Below, piece by piece: positions 23,416-34,850 of a stretch of DNA of 64,000 nucleotides. Origin of the DNA: Microcebus murinus (taxonomy: Eukaryota; Chordata; Mammalia; Primates; Cheirogaleidae); contig NC_134122.1 of NCBI RefSeq assembly GCF_040939455.1, forward strand, positions 32,902,001 to 32,966,000. The letters are read 5' to 3'. Below the pieces are notes generated by a model that saw only the letters and a program-made list of their open reading frames with translations, was not told where the DNA came from and did no database searches. The stretch's first letter is position 1. Each line of letters begins with the position of its first letter. The position numbers and the translations under genes were made by a program.

Positions 23416-23864
23416 ATTCATTTTTATACCCTGCCCTTTCTCCCTTCCTACCTCCATGAACACACTCCTAGGCTCTCTGTGTCTCTCTTGATCTTCCTTT
23501 CCACACAGGGACAATAGAAATTCACCTACAGGTGTGTCCCAAGAAGCTCTCATATATCTAAAATTGTCCTTGCTAAATCAGTCCTAGTCGGTGAAATGTC
23601 AACATTCAAGATCCGTCCTTTTTCCTGGAGACACTGTCTACAGAAGCTCATGAAGAACAGGTGAGTTGTTCCAGAAAGGGAGATGCTGTCATAGCATGAG
23701 CTCATTCATCAGATGCCTGTCACCATTCTCACAGAGCGCCAAAGCAAGGGGAGGCAGATGAGAGAAGAGGTGCTTCTGAGCTCGCCCTGTGCTGGGCGGT
23801 GGGGCAGGTGGTGCTGGACCGTGGCCAGTCGTGGCTGTGATGAGAGCTTCTGTCCCCAGCTGCA
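23416..23864. other. Unclassified sequence
   Basis: Nothing is recognised. Confidence 0.5.
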
Positions 23865-23990
23865 GAGGCGAGTTCTAACCCTGTCTCTATGTTACTGTGT
23901 AACCAAAAGTCACCTCTTTTTGAGTTCTTAGCATCCTCAATTATAAAATAAGATGTAGGAAAAGGCTCCCCTCAAGCTCTAAAATGATGC
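23865..23990 (+). repeat. MIR fragment
   Basis: 'tctctatgttactgtgtaacc' and 'cctcaattataaaataaga' give a diverged MIR core. Confidence 0.6.
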
Positions 23991-25162
23991 AGAAGGCGGA
24001 GGGAGAACAGAATTGAGAGGGAAGAGAGTAATATAAGCAAATCTACTTCATGGTTTGCCCAAGGCTGGCACGTGGAAGCACAAGTGACTCAGAAAGGACA
24101 TTGAGATTGTCCAGATGTAAGCCTAGCACTTCAGCTTAAGTATTAATACTGCCCCCTTCATTCTCAAAAGTGCTAGGTATGGATCAAAAATTATATGTTT
24201 ACTATATTCCTAGTGGATGTTTCCCAAGGACTCAGAAAATTAGGCACATTCCTCCCTCTACTAAGCATGGGCCTTTCACAATCTACTTTAAAGATTTTTT
24301 TCTTTAGCTGAAGTCAATCAAATCCAGTCCACCCCATTTGGCCAAGATAGGTGCACACAAAGCAGTCAGGCAGCAACGTAGAGCAGTGGCAGCCCTTATC
24401 CAGAGTCCAGAATCTCAGATACATTCTTGCACCCTCAACTTCATATTCAGAGAGCTGACGTTGACCTTCAGCTGTTGGCCTCAGGGTGCCACATCCCCTA
24501 AAATATGCAAAGCCAAAAAGCCTTACTGATGCCTTGAAGCCAATATGGCTGAAATCAGCTTCCGATGAAAATGCTTAAAATAGAAAGTGATGGAAAGGTT
24601 TCCAACACCAGGTATTGCTTCGGAAAAGCTTGATGAATGCTTGGGGATTTTCTAACCTGGGCGCTTGTGACCAATCTACAGTGATGACTGTCATCCGTAA
24701 GGCTGCAGGTGAGGAGGCACCAATTCCCTTTCCGGCAGTAAGAGACAAAATATTCCGTCCTGCCATTGGCCAATGAACAGGCATGCTCCCTCCTCCTCCT
24801 CACTCCGAAGAATTCTTTCCCCCAATAGGACAATAATTTCTCCATCCCGGCTCTGTAAGACCTCCATTTTATGGGATCTTGGAGGCTCAAAGCAGCCATC
24901 TACCATCCCAAACAGCCTGCACTTTCATCTGCAGCTGAGGATCTCCAACCCCTTTTCAAACAAGCATTATTACAACCATTTTATAAAACCCAGACAGAGG
25001 GAGCTCCCCGGTGCCTCTCTGGGGGTCTCCTCAGCAGGCCACACACAGGAACTTTTCCCCTCCTTCTCCCCACGTGTCCCCACTCATGGAAGGAGACAGA
25101 GTGTCAGGAAGACGAGAAGCTGAGCAAGTGCCCACAAGCCACACACCAAGGGGAGGGCAGGG
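23991..25162. other. Unclassified sequence
   Basis: No repeat is recognised. Overlapping frames of 60-116 codons on both strands (24555-25265) have no domain and contradict each other. Confidence 0.45.
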
Positions 25163-25650
25163 TGGTATGCTAAATAACAGCCCCCCCAAAAAATATGTCC
25201 ATGTCCTAATCCCAGAACCCGTGAGTGTTTCCTCATATGGCAAAAGAGTCTTCAGAAATGAGTAAGCTAAGGATCTTGAGATGGGGAGATTATCCTAGAT
25301 TCTTCAGGTGGACCCTAACAGCGATCACATGGACCCTTATAAGAGGGAATCAGAGGGAGATTTGACCCACGTACAAGAAGAAAAGGGGCTCTGTGACCAC
25401 AGAGGCAGAGACTGGGGTGATGCGGCCACAAGCCAAGGAGTGCAGGCAGCCATCAGAACCTGGAAGCAGCAAGGAACGGATTCTCTCCCAGACCCATAGA
25501 AGGAGCACAGCCCTGCCTGCAATTTGATTTTGGTCCAGAGACACTTAGTTTGGAATTCTGGCTTCCAGAACTGTAATAGAATAAACACATGTTGCTTTAA
25601 GCCACTTAGTTTGTGGTGATTTGTTACAACAGCAATGGGTCCCTAATGCA
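25163..25650 (+). mobile_element. MLT1-like solo LTR (ERVL-MaLR)
   Basis: A full-length layout: start 'tggtatgctaaataacagcccc', 'tatgtccatgtcctaatccc', 'cttataagagggaat', 'gaggcagagactggggtgatg', 'gcttccagaactgtaatagaat', and the end GTCCCTAATGCA. MaLR LTRs of this kind carry no gene. Confidence 0.85.
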
Positions 25651-25784
25651 GGCAGTCAGTGCTGTGTGGAGATGTCACACCAAGAGGCGTAAGGCTGGAG
25701 AGGCCGGGGCTGCAGTGCCCAGGAAGGGCTGGGTCAGCGAAGGGCTGGAGTCAGCTGCAGACCACGCAGATGGGCTCAGGACTA

Positions 25785-25970
25785 GGCAGCTGTGAGCTCC
25801 GCTCCTGGCTTGGCTGCAGCTGTGCGATGTTAGGCATTGCTTAGCCTCAGTTCCAAATCTTTGAAAAGAAAGCAATAATACCCAACTTTCAAGGTTCTGG
25901 TGAGAAACACAGGAGTTGATAAAATGAAAAACATCTCACACGTAGCAGGTGATCATTCAGTAGTAATGAC
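25785..25970 (+). repeat. MIR SINE
   Basis: 'cgctcctggcttggctgcagctgtgcgatgtt', then 'agcctcagttccaaatc' and the 'cacacgtagcaggtgatca' tail. Confidence 0.75.
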
Positions 25971-26236
25971 TATGATGCATGAGAAATAAACATATTTTAA
26001 AAGATGAGTGGTAGAGCCCATCTTAGGGAGAGAAGTGATTTTGTTTGGGAAAATACTTTGATGCCTCCTTTGGGTGCCAGCAGGGAGGACACCTCCTCTT
26101 CGCAGCCACCTCTCCCCTCCCCTGACCCCCACCACATATTCTACATGGCTCAGGTGGGTTAGAACAAAAACATAGAAAACCAAACTTGTCAATTCAACAA
26201 GGAAGAGGGAATTCAAAACTCCCAGAAATGAGGGAA

Positions 26237-26655
26237 TGTTCTGGGATTGATTATGTCCCACAAAAGTATATGCTCAGGTGCTATGAATGCAGCCTTATTT
26301 GGGTCTGTCAAGATGAAGTTATGCAGGCTGAGGGTGAGCCCTAATCCAGTGACTGGTGTCCTTTAAGACAAAGTTATGGGCACAGTGACACACATGGAGG
26401 AAAGGTGGCCATGTGAAAACAGAGGAGGCACATGAGGGAGAATGGGGTGACGCTATTGCAAAGCCAAGGCTCGACGGCCACCAACGGAACCCAGGAAGAC
26501 ACATGGAGGGTCCTCTCTTGTAGGTGTCAGAGGAAGCACTTCCCTGCTCACCCCTTGAGTTGGAACTTGTCAAGTTCCACCGCAGGCAGACAAAAACGTT
26601 CTGTTGTTTCCGGCCACCAGACTGTGGTACTTGGCTACAGCAGCCCTTTAACACA
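26237..26655 (+). mobile_element. MLT1-like solo LTR (ERVL-MaLR)
   Basis: TGTTCTGGGATTGATTATGT at the start, 'agccctaatccagtgactggtgtcc', 'ggccatgtgaaaacagagg', and 'ctgttgtttccggccaccagactgtggtac' near the end, closing at 'tttaacaca'. It is the second MaLR LTR in 1.5 kb, same orientation. Confidence 0.8.
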
Positions 26656-27319
26656 AGGGACAGGTGCTCTGGGGCATGACAGAAGACCAGGCACAGCCAA
26701 ACAGGTGTGCCAGGGTCGGACCAGGACAGCAACTGGCCCGTGAGGAATTCCTTCCGGTGGGAACAGCCGAGGAATTTTTATATAACTTATTGTTTAACAA
26801 TCACTTCCAGAGGGTTTGCTGGGAGCCAAACCTTCAGTGACCTCTTCTGTTCCCCCGGGATACCCTTAGATATGACCTGCCAGGCAAATCCAGCTTAGCA
26901 TGGCCTGTCGGCTCTCTCCGAGCAGAGAGAATGGAACACTCACTGGATACTAGAACAAAGCCTGAGCAAGAACAGGAAATCAGAACAAAGGGTGGCCACA
27001 GACACACACATCACCCCATCAGAACCCCAGAGATTGGGGTAGAGCACCATTTTTGTTTTCCTGCTACAGGGCAAGGTGACTTATTAGAAGACTGGGGGAC
27101 CCGGGTACAGACTATGCACCAGGTGGGCCACATTCTTATTAACCTTATTGTCGAGATGAAGCAGAGCAGGATTCCAGACCATGGGGGGAGGACAATGGGT
27201 TGAGCAAGCATTTATTTTGGACAACTGCCCCGCACTGGCTTAAAAAGTCACGGTGCTCCTTCCTCTGGCCTGGGGAGGGCAGCTTGCCCTGCTCAGAGAT
27301 TCCCACCCACCTTTCCTGC
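26656..27319. other. Unclassified sequence
   Basis: Nothing is recognised. Frames of up to 103 codons have no domain. Confidence 0.45.
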
Positions 27320-27435
27320 CCTCTGGGGAGCAGCGGGGCTCGAGAGGGGACACCAGCCTCACTGTGCGCTCCCTGGAAAACCCCCCAACGCCTCGCGGGT
27401 GCCCGGCGCCTGACCTTGGCAGCGCTCCGGAGAAC
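27320..27435. other. Small CpG-rich patch
   Basis: About nine CpG in 115 bp (for example AACGCCTCGCGGGTGCCCGG), well above the surroundings. Too short for a typical CpG island and with no recognised promoter element. Confidence 0.5.
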
Positions 27436-27459
27436 ATGAGATCAAAGGAATGAAAGTGC

Positions 27460-27670
27460 TCCTTTCTGGTACTTCAATCAGGGAGAGAAGCAATTAAAAT
27501 ATGAATTAATCTAAGTGAGATGAAAATGCAGATGTAGAACAAGAGCATCCCGATCACCTTGAACCTGCACTGTGTGCAGTTTAGCTCCTGTGATTAAAGA
27601 CATTTTCATGCCATTAAAAACCTTCTCTTCTAATGTTAAAAACACTATGTCAGTCAAGCGCTCCAAGCAG
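27460..27670. promoter_or_regulatory. Candidate conserved noncoding element
   Basis: Repeat-free AT-rich sequence (ATGAATTAATCTAAG, GATTAAAGACATTTTCATG, CCATTAAAAACC) next to the CpG patch. Inference from composition only. Confidence 0.25.
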
Positions 27671-29479
27671 CCTCCAGCAGCACTGCCCTCTCCTCGGCTA
27701 AGTCCCTTGATCCTTTCAGAGTTCGGTGTGGGGGGCCCTTCTTGGGAGGGGATGTTGGGGGCTGGAAGAAAGATGGGGGTGCAGGATGCTGAACTAAACA
27801 GAAAGAGCAGTTGCCTGCGCCTCCTTCCACGTAGGTCCTTTTGGGGTCTGTGACTTTATTTGCCACCCAAGTCACAGCTGCCAGATGGCACTGGGAGGAC
27901 AGAGCTGGGAAACCAGGCACAGAGCACATTCCCAGAGCTCCATAATCCCTCTGCCCTTTCTGGTTGTCCTGCTGTTTCTAGGAACTGCAGCATTTACTTC
28001 CGGAGTCTTGGTTCCGCTTCCCTCTGGTCTTAAGGGTGCTCTGCTGACCCTCTGCAGGGAAGGGTGAGCCTGAGACCCCAGGGCCAGGGGTCCCCTCGAG
28101 GGGGTGTCTGCTGATAAACCTGAGACATTCGATCCTCTGGGCCACCCGCTCCTGCTGTGGTCTTGGATGTGCTTCCCCCAGCCTACATCTGACCTTGGCT
28201 TTTGCTCCTGTTTCTGGCCACACGTCCTCTCCTGGCTGCTGTCAACAGGATTTGCCAGTCTCAGGTTTTGAGACTTAGAACTTGAAAGACTGGTCCTGAA
28301 TCTCCCTTTGTTACTTTTCAACCCAGACCTCCCTGCTGCCCTCAGCCCCTGGGCGCTGCGGGCCCATCTAGTCTGATTTGAGATGGTTTCTCCATCTTCC
28401 CTTCTCTAACTCTCCCAAGGACCCACCAATTGCATGGGACCAAGCGGTAAGTCAGAGCCTGCAGCACTGCTCACTTTAAGAGTAAGGCAGGCAAGGCCAC
28501 CCCCTGGAAGTCGTGACGCCCTCTCTAGGCCGGGTAGTGGACCTCTGGCCCTTGGCACCCTGAGGCTGACCATAAACCCAGCTTCTGCTCGGGTCTCGCC
28601 ATCTCAGGAAGTTCCTCTTTAGATCATGATCACACAGACCCCAAGGATACCTAAGATTTAGCGAATGTGTGTCTCTTGCTCCAGACTTTCTTAAGAAAGG
28701 GCCAGTTGCTTAACATTCACACGCTTTTAAACTGCACTGGGCAGCACCCGTGTCTACAAGGTTTGTCATTCAAACTGGGAAGAGCCCCGACATCAAGAAA
28801 TGTCATCATAACTGACCACAGTGCTCTGCCTTACACACATGTGATGCAAGATGCCACTCACATTTCCTCTCCGCCACTATACATTCCCAACACAGAAGAT
28901 GCACTGCCCAGCTCCGGCCTCCCACTTCCTAGGTCCACCTCTGCTGAGAATGCACCCAGGTTCATTCTCCTTGTGTCCACGTGCCTCTTCTCATCTTGGA
29001 AAACTTCAAAGGAAGCCCAAAGGGTCTCTTTACTTCTCCAAGTTAAAATGCAAAGCCCAGAAGACCCTGGAACATCCAGCCAGCTTCCTGCTTGCCTTCC
29101 CGAGCCCACCCTGCCTGGGCGCCTTAGTTCTCCAGGGGAAAAGGAGTCTTTTAAGCAGAAGACACTGTCGGTCACCAAAAGGTGTCTACAGAAGTGCTTC
29201 CTCTTTAATCTGAAGATTTAAGAAGTATAAGATATCCAAAATTCCTGAAATTGTTCCAACTTGAGGAAGGACAAGATTGGGGGGTTCACGGGCCTCCTCT
29301 CCAGCCTTTGTTTCCCCATCTCCTCCCACTCCTCAGGTCTGCATTGTCCCAGCAGGTGATGTGGAGGGAGAGGACCTCAGCTTAGCTCTCTGCCCACCGC
29401 CCCTGGTCAGGAACCCGTCTGCCTCCTCCCAGCCTCCCCATTTTGTTCTCCTTTTGCATTCAGTATGTTTGAAGGCTAG
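27671..29479. other. Unclassified sequence with the longest open frame
   Basis: The plus frame 28667-29221 (184 codons) is the longest in the window. It is rich in Ser, Leu and Pro, has no domain, signal peptide or repeat, and overlaps other frames of 120 and 106 codons. It is best treated as chance. No repeat is recognised here. Confidence 0.4.
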
Positions 29480-29690
29480 CAGTATAATAAATATTAAGAG
29501 AGCAAGCTTGGCTTACAATCCCAACTCCATTAGTTACATAGCTACGTGTCATTAGCGCTAAGATAGTAGTTGAGCCTATCCTAAAGGGGTGTTGTGAAAA
29601 TTAAATGAGATATTATAATATGTGGAAAGTGCTTAGAACTGCTCCTGGCACATAGTAGGTGTTCAGTAAATGTTAGTTATTATTATTATG
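29480..29690 (+). repeat. MIR SINE with complete tail
   Basis: 'aaaattaaatgagatattataatatgtggaaagtgcttag' followed by CTGGCACATAGTAGGTGTTC and 'agtaaatgttagttatt' is a well preserved MIR 3' half. Confidence 0.88.
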
Positions 29691-31040
29691 GTTGTTGTTA
29701 TTAACACTACTGTTCCTGCTGCGTCTACTGTGAGCAAGGCCCCTTCCTGTGAAACTAATTTCCTACCTCCGTGTGCATCCCTCTGTCCAGGCTGCTATTC
29801 ACAGCACCACCCACCACTCACTTTCTGTAAACTCTCGCCATCCCCACTTACCATTGCTGGGGTCTACAAGTTACTGTTGGTCCCCCTCTCCCAGGTTGCC
29901 CATTGCCTGTCACCAACACCTTGCAGCCAACAGTCCACTAAGCACCTTGTTACAGTTGTGGCCATCTGGGAAGAGTTTCCCATCCATTTGGTTCATGCTT
30001 TGTTCTACTCCACCCTTCATCCCATTCAGCACCAGCCTTGGAAAATCACTGCATGAAGACACTTGTTTCTTTCTTTAGTGCACTGAGCTCTCAGAGGGTT
30101 AATTTGCTTTTATTTGACCCAGTTGGGTGCTCTTCTTCCCCATGTCACTGTGGGGTATGGAAATAGAGATCTGGAATGGAGGTTCTCCAGAGGGAGAGTT
30201 CTCACAAACTCTGCAAATAGCCAGCCTGGTCAGTGGCTGGAGTGTGAAAACTCAGCGTTCTAGAAATGTTGAGCCAAGCAAGCTGAAATTGCTGCACTCA
30301 GTAACTTGCTTGTCACCAGTCAATAAGCCGTGCTTAACCTCCATCTGTTTCCTGCAACAGGGTACTCCAGGCATTGTACCCCAAGTGTGTGCACGCATGT
30401 GTGCGTGTGGCGTGTGGCCATGCACGTGTGGAAAATCTGAAAATGAGAACTCACCCATCATCAGTGAGATGGATTGGGCCATAATTGATTTTTCACAGAC
30501 AAATGCTTTACATTTTGGTAAACCCTTTGTAACATCTTAGTCAAATTAAACTGAGCCCTTTCAAGTCAGATTTATAGTCCATAGGATTCCACTTAGCTGA
30601 GACAAGCGATGCAATTTCAGGGCAGTTTAAAGGGTATTTCATTTAGACACAGAACCAATCCTTGTCAAGGCCCTGTAGGTAATAAGAAATCTTCCTTGTC
30701 TTATTTGCTTAGAGGCACTTCTAGTTCATTCCATGGGGGCCAAGCAGCACGTGGAACATTGTGAGTGGTTCAGTGTAGATTGTATGACCAGTGTTCATTG
30801 AAGGGGATGTGACCCAAAGGAGAAATAGAAAAGGCAGGGCTTGTCTAGGGCATTGAGAGTCTTCATAAGATTTAAGAAAAGATGCCAACCTTGTGTGCAC
30901 AAGGCACTTCTTCATCCTGGCTGCAGCCCCTCACTGGGCACAAGTCTCTGGATCAAAGTGCTGGCTGGATTTCCACCCCCACTTGCCCCTTGGACTGGCA
31001 CCTTTGAGCAGAGTGCAACCTGCACAACTGTGCATTGCAG
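29691..31040. other. Unclassified sequence
   Basis: Nothing is recognised in 1.3 kb. A GT/GC-rich imperfect repeat lies at 30383-30428. Frames of up to 137 codons have no domain. Confidence 0.45.
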
Positions 31041-31044
31041 TTCT

Positions 31045-31235
31045 GAAATAGCGATCCTAGGAATTTTACATACTCATATTACCTTCTTTAATGCTCAGCA
31101 CACTAGGAGGATTAAGTCACTGTCCCCATTTTATAAACAGGAATGTCTGAGAGAGATTAGACACCATGTTCATACAAATGTCTATTCAGCTGGAATTCTA
31201 ACCCAGTCTGTCTGATTCCCAAGCTCTCTCCTAAT
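31045..31235 (-). repeat. MIR SINE, antisense
   Basis: 'gtccccattttataaacagg', 'ctgagagagattag' and 'aattctaacccagtctgtctgattcc' are the reversed MIR core. Confidence 0.75.
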
Positions 31236-31555
31236 TCACCATGGAATATGAGTTCAGTCAAAGGGCTTGGAAATCTTTTTTCTAGGCAAAAAGGAAGAAC
31301 TGGCAGGGTCTGAGCCTCAAATCTTCAAAGGTGCTGTTGGAAAGGGGAAGCAGATTTTCTCGGGAGGTCATTCAGCTTCCACTACAAGGCCTCCACAGAC
31401 ATGGGGTGGTGCAGTTTTGTATGTCTGCAAAGTTCTGTCTTACATCAAAATGAAACCTCCCTCCTGTTGACCCTGAAGAATGACACAACTAGTGCCCCCG
31501 AACCAATGACTGCAGGTCCCTGTTCTACAGGATCCACATGCAAAGCCAGAAGGAA
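31236..31555. other. Unclassified sequence
   Basis: Nothing is recognised. Confidence 0.5.
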
Positions 31556-31559
31556 AGAG

Positions 31560-31680
31560 GGGAACTAGGGCAAGGTATTTCACCCCTCTAAGCCTCGGTT
31601 CTGCTCTCAAAAGTGCAACTAAAGTCCTCGCTGTGCCCATCCTTCAGGGCTGTGAGAACTAAAAGATGAAGCATGTGGAC
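31560..31680 (+). repeat. MIR fragment
   Basis: 'ggtatttcacccctctaagcctcggttctgctctc' and 'gggctgtgagaactaa' follow the MIR core. Confidence 0.6.
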
Positions 31681-31846
31681 TGCAACACAACTGCAAGTGA
31701 AATGAGAAAATAAAGAACACATGTTGCATTTTTAACAAAGCTAAATTTACACCATTTAAAGGATTCTTTTATGCTGAGATTAAACCTGCTACTGTTTTCT
31801 TTTTTAAAATGCCCCTTATTTATTAAAGAAGGTAATATATGTGTTT

Positions 31847-31864
31847 GAGTGTGTGTGTGCATGC

Positions 31865-31898
<34 letters not shown>
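31847..31898. repeat. (TG)n microsatellite
   Basis: A short and then a 33-bp uninterrupted GT run (31866-31898), broken by GCATGCCC. Confidence 0.95.
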
Positions 31899-31900
<2 letters not shown>

Positions 31901-31988
31901 ACAGGGTTTTATTGTAGTTTTTTTATGTTTTCTAAATCCATTGGATTGGAAAACAAAATTTGCTAAGCCTTTGTCACTATAAAAAATG

Positions 31989-32036
31989 TATGTGTGTGTA
32001 TGTCTATCTGTGTGTGTGTGTGTGTGTGTGTGTGTT
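31989..32036. repeat. (TG)n microsatellite
   Basis: A second TG run about 90 bp from the first, broken by TATGTCTATC. Confidence 0.95.
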
Positions 32037-32084
32037 TTAAGTTCACAGGTCCATGGTCCCAACACTATGAAAATCACTGGCTTA

Positions 32085-32270
32085 GAGTGAGAATTAACAT
32101 TTACTGAGTGCCAGTCACATCACTTAATACTCATGACAACGCTGCAAGATAAATATCTCTGATTCAAGATACGTTGTTACTTAAAGGATTTGTGTATCTT
32201 GTCCAATCCTTCACAGTTAGGAAGTCGAAGATTCAAACATGTGCCTCTCTATGCCAAAATACCAGGGTCT
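32085..32270 (-). repeat. MIR SINE, antisense
   Basis: 'aacatttactgagtgccag', 'catgacaacgctgcaagata' and 'ttaggaagtcgaagattcaaac' are reversed MIR. Confidence 0.7.
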
Positions 32271-32306
32271 TTTGTTTGTTTGCTTTTCATTTTACGATGC
32301 TATTTA

Positions 32307-32651
32307 TTTTATTTATTTTTATTTTTATTTTTTTGAGACAGAGTCTCGCTTTGTTGTCCAGGCTAGAGTGAGTGCCGTGGCGTCAGCCTAGCTCACAGCA
32401 ACCTCAAACTCCTGGGCTCAAGCAATCCTCCTGCCTCAGCCTCCCAAGTAGCTGGGACTACAGGCATGCGCCACCATGTCCGGCAAATTTTGTCCTCTAT
32501 ATATTAGTTGACCAATTAATTTCTTTCTAGTTATAGTAGAGACGGGGTCTCGCTCTTGCTCAGGCTGGTTTTGAACTCCTGACCTCAAGCAATCCACCCG
32601 CCTCGGCCTCCCAGAGTGCTAGGATTACAGGCGTGAGCCACCGCACCCGGC
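32307..32651 (-). mobile_element. Alu SINE, strepsirrhine type, antisense, with target duplication
   Basis: A T-rich head (the A-tail of the minus-strand element) leads to TTTTTTGAGACAGAGTCTCG, then both Alu monomers in reverse complement, ending CACCGCACCCGG. The head 'gtgagtgccgtggcgtcagcctagctcac' and the AT-rich linker 'ctatatattagttgacc' are of the lemur kind. A perfect 13-bp duplication ACGATGCTATTTA flanks it (32294-32306 and 32652-32664), so the insertion is fairly recent. It is the only Alu I find in 64 kb. Confidence 0.97.
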
Positions 32652-32664
32652 ACGATGCTATTTA

Positions 32665-33285
32665 ATGGCTGCCTTTTCTTCTTGTAGTTCCACAGATAGC
32701 CTCAAAGGATATTTCCTGGTTTAAAATAAAATCAGTGAAACTTCATTAATTTTTTCCCCTTGGTTTCCACAATGTCAAATATATATGGCTCCAGAAAAAA
32801 TGTTTGACCCATCTGGACAGATGTTTGGAGTCTATAACCCAATGCAACCAAAAGAGAGTTATCATAAAATTTAAACCCCATTCCATGGGCTTCTTGGATT
32901 GCATAATGAGTGATTCTTAGGAATTTGGGGACCCACTGAAAGTTAAACTCCATAAATCCCATAAATGCACGGGATGGATTCATTTTGTTTTCTTCTCTGC
33001 TGTGCTTTCTACACATAGACCATAATATATATTCCAAAAGAATTTGATGAATGAATGAATGAATGAGTGAATCAAAATGGACTCATAACCTGATAAAAGC
33101 TATGGACTATCTTCCCAGAAAAAAACATACACAGGCATGTGGACAGCTGTGCACAAGAAGCAAGGCCCTTGGCTCTGAGCTCTTTCTTCCATGTTCATGG
33201 GCAATTGGACAGTGTGAGGCATCGACACTTTGGATACCATTCTGCATGCCTCAGGCCTTTTTGGACTTGAAAGGGTAAAAATAAG
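32665..33285. other. Unclassified sequence
   Basis: Nothing is recognised except a short (GAAT)n run at about 33047-33068, perhaps the tail of a lost L2 or MIR. Confidence 0.5.
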
Positions 33286-33289
33286 AATA

Positions 33290-33510
33290 ATAGCCATCAT
33301 TCAATGAGGTTACATATAATTTGCCAGACACTATGTTTGTTATGTCACGTACAACTAATCTGACTTCATGGCAACCTTGCCAAATAAGTATTATTTCCAT
33401 TTTTCTGATAGTGAAATTTAGGGCCAGAGAGGTTAAGTAACCTGCCCAAGGCCACGCAGATAGGAAATGTCTGAATTAGGACTTAGACACTTGTCTGCCC
33501 AAATCCAAAG
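33290..33510 (-). repeat. MIR SINE, antisense
   Basis: 'tatttccatttttctgatag', 'gccagagaggttaagtaacctgcccaaggccacgcagatag' (in pieces) is a clear reversed MIR. Confidence 0.88.
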
Positions 33511-34679
33511 CCCTTTTCCCCCTCAGTATGACAGAGTGCCTCATTACGTGCAAGGAGCCCAGAAATTTTGAAAGCCTGTGGCATCAAATTTGGGAGATAT
33601 ATTCCGTCCAGATGTACTTCCTGTCTTAACATCCAAACCAAAATAAGCAAAATAACCAAGTAAGTTATTCTTGGTTAATTAACTGTTCAAAGGTCAAAAA
33701 GTTTGGACATTGCAGGCATTGCTTTTCTATTTCCTGAATTTTAAATATATTTTCACTTGTAATTTTTCTTAAAATTCCTCTAGACAGTTACGGCCTGTCT
33801 TGAGGGGGTGGCCAAAATACAAATTACATGGTTCAAAGTCATGTAGTAAACCTAGACCCGGCAGCCAAGGAGCTCCAGTTCAGGGGGTGGGACCAAAGAC
33901 TGAAGATCTTGCAAGTGTAACAGGGGAGCCCTGTTCTCTGTTGCAGACTCTGGGTTCTAAATCTTTGTTCCTGGAAAGGGAGGTGACAACAGCAAAGTGG
34001 GGTATAGGAGCCTCAGTGAGGATGGCTGGGGATAAGATCACAGCTCTGTTCTCAATCAGATACATTATTAAGGTCAGTTTATATGACATGGGTAAACATG
34101 GGGAACATTATGGGATAAGCACAACTAGGTGGGCACAGAGTTTCATGGGGTCCTGACTGCCCAACTCACTTTCACTAGACACAATATCAAAGGAGGCAAG
34201 ACCACTCCTGCCACTGAGGTCAAGCTTTCTGTGGTGCAACATTTCCTTGTCTGGGCTGGTCAAGGACTGGGCAGGGTTTCGGATTCAGGTTCTGGCCCCA
34301 GGAGCTCAGCAACGGCAGAGCTTGGGCAGGCAGGCATAGACAGATGTTGTTGTTAATCAGAGCCTTCATATTGCACAACAGCTGGGAGTATCATTGCTAT
34401 TGGATTCTACCCATAGCCAAGGCAAGAAAGGAAGACTATTGAAAGATGATAGCAAAGGAAGCCTACAAGACAGGTGCATTCCACCTAAGCATAGTTGAGA
34501 GAGGCAGATCATGAAAATTCACAGGCAATGCTTCCATGGCTTGACAAAACAATGAAGGCTTCAGAACACCAGGCTCTGGTGTGCTTTGCAAAATGGGGTC
34601 TCCTGGCAACAATTCCTTCATTTAACATAAAAATCCACTAGAGAAACAAAGCAAGTCTGAAAACAAGCTTTGGGTTCAA
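33511..34679. other. Unclassified sequence
   Basis: Nothing is recognised in 1.2 kb. A 118-codon plus frame (33800-34156) has no domain. Confidence 0.45.
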
Positions 34680-34850
34680 ACCTGAGTTGATATGATTGCA
34701 GATGTAAAAAACGAAAATTACCATGAAAAATCTCAAACACACAAAAGTAGACCCAATAATACAATGAAGCACTATGTTGCCTCAGCAACTAGCAACTTTC
34801 TGCCAATCTTGTTTCGCCTACCCTGTTGTATTTTAATTGCAATTTTTTAA
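34680..34850 (-). repeat. Possible old L1M 3' fragment, antisense
   Basis: 'cacaaaagtagacccaataatacaatgaa' and 'tgccaatcttgtttcgcctacc' resemble the reversed 3' UTR of old L1M families. The match is short. Confidence 0.4.

Noticed and set aside
27872..28321. 149-codon minus frame near the CpG patch, considered as a first exon
   Set aside because: No recognisable protein, no clear splice donor and no core promoter seen.
28667..29221. Longest open frame, 184 codons, plus strand
   Set aside because: No domain, overlapping frames of 120 and 106 codons on both strands, biased Ser/Leu/Pro composition and no splice or promoter support.
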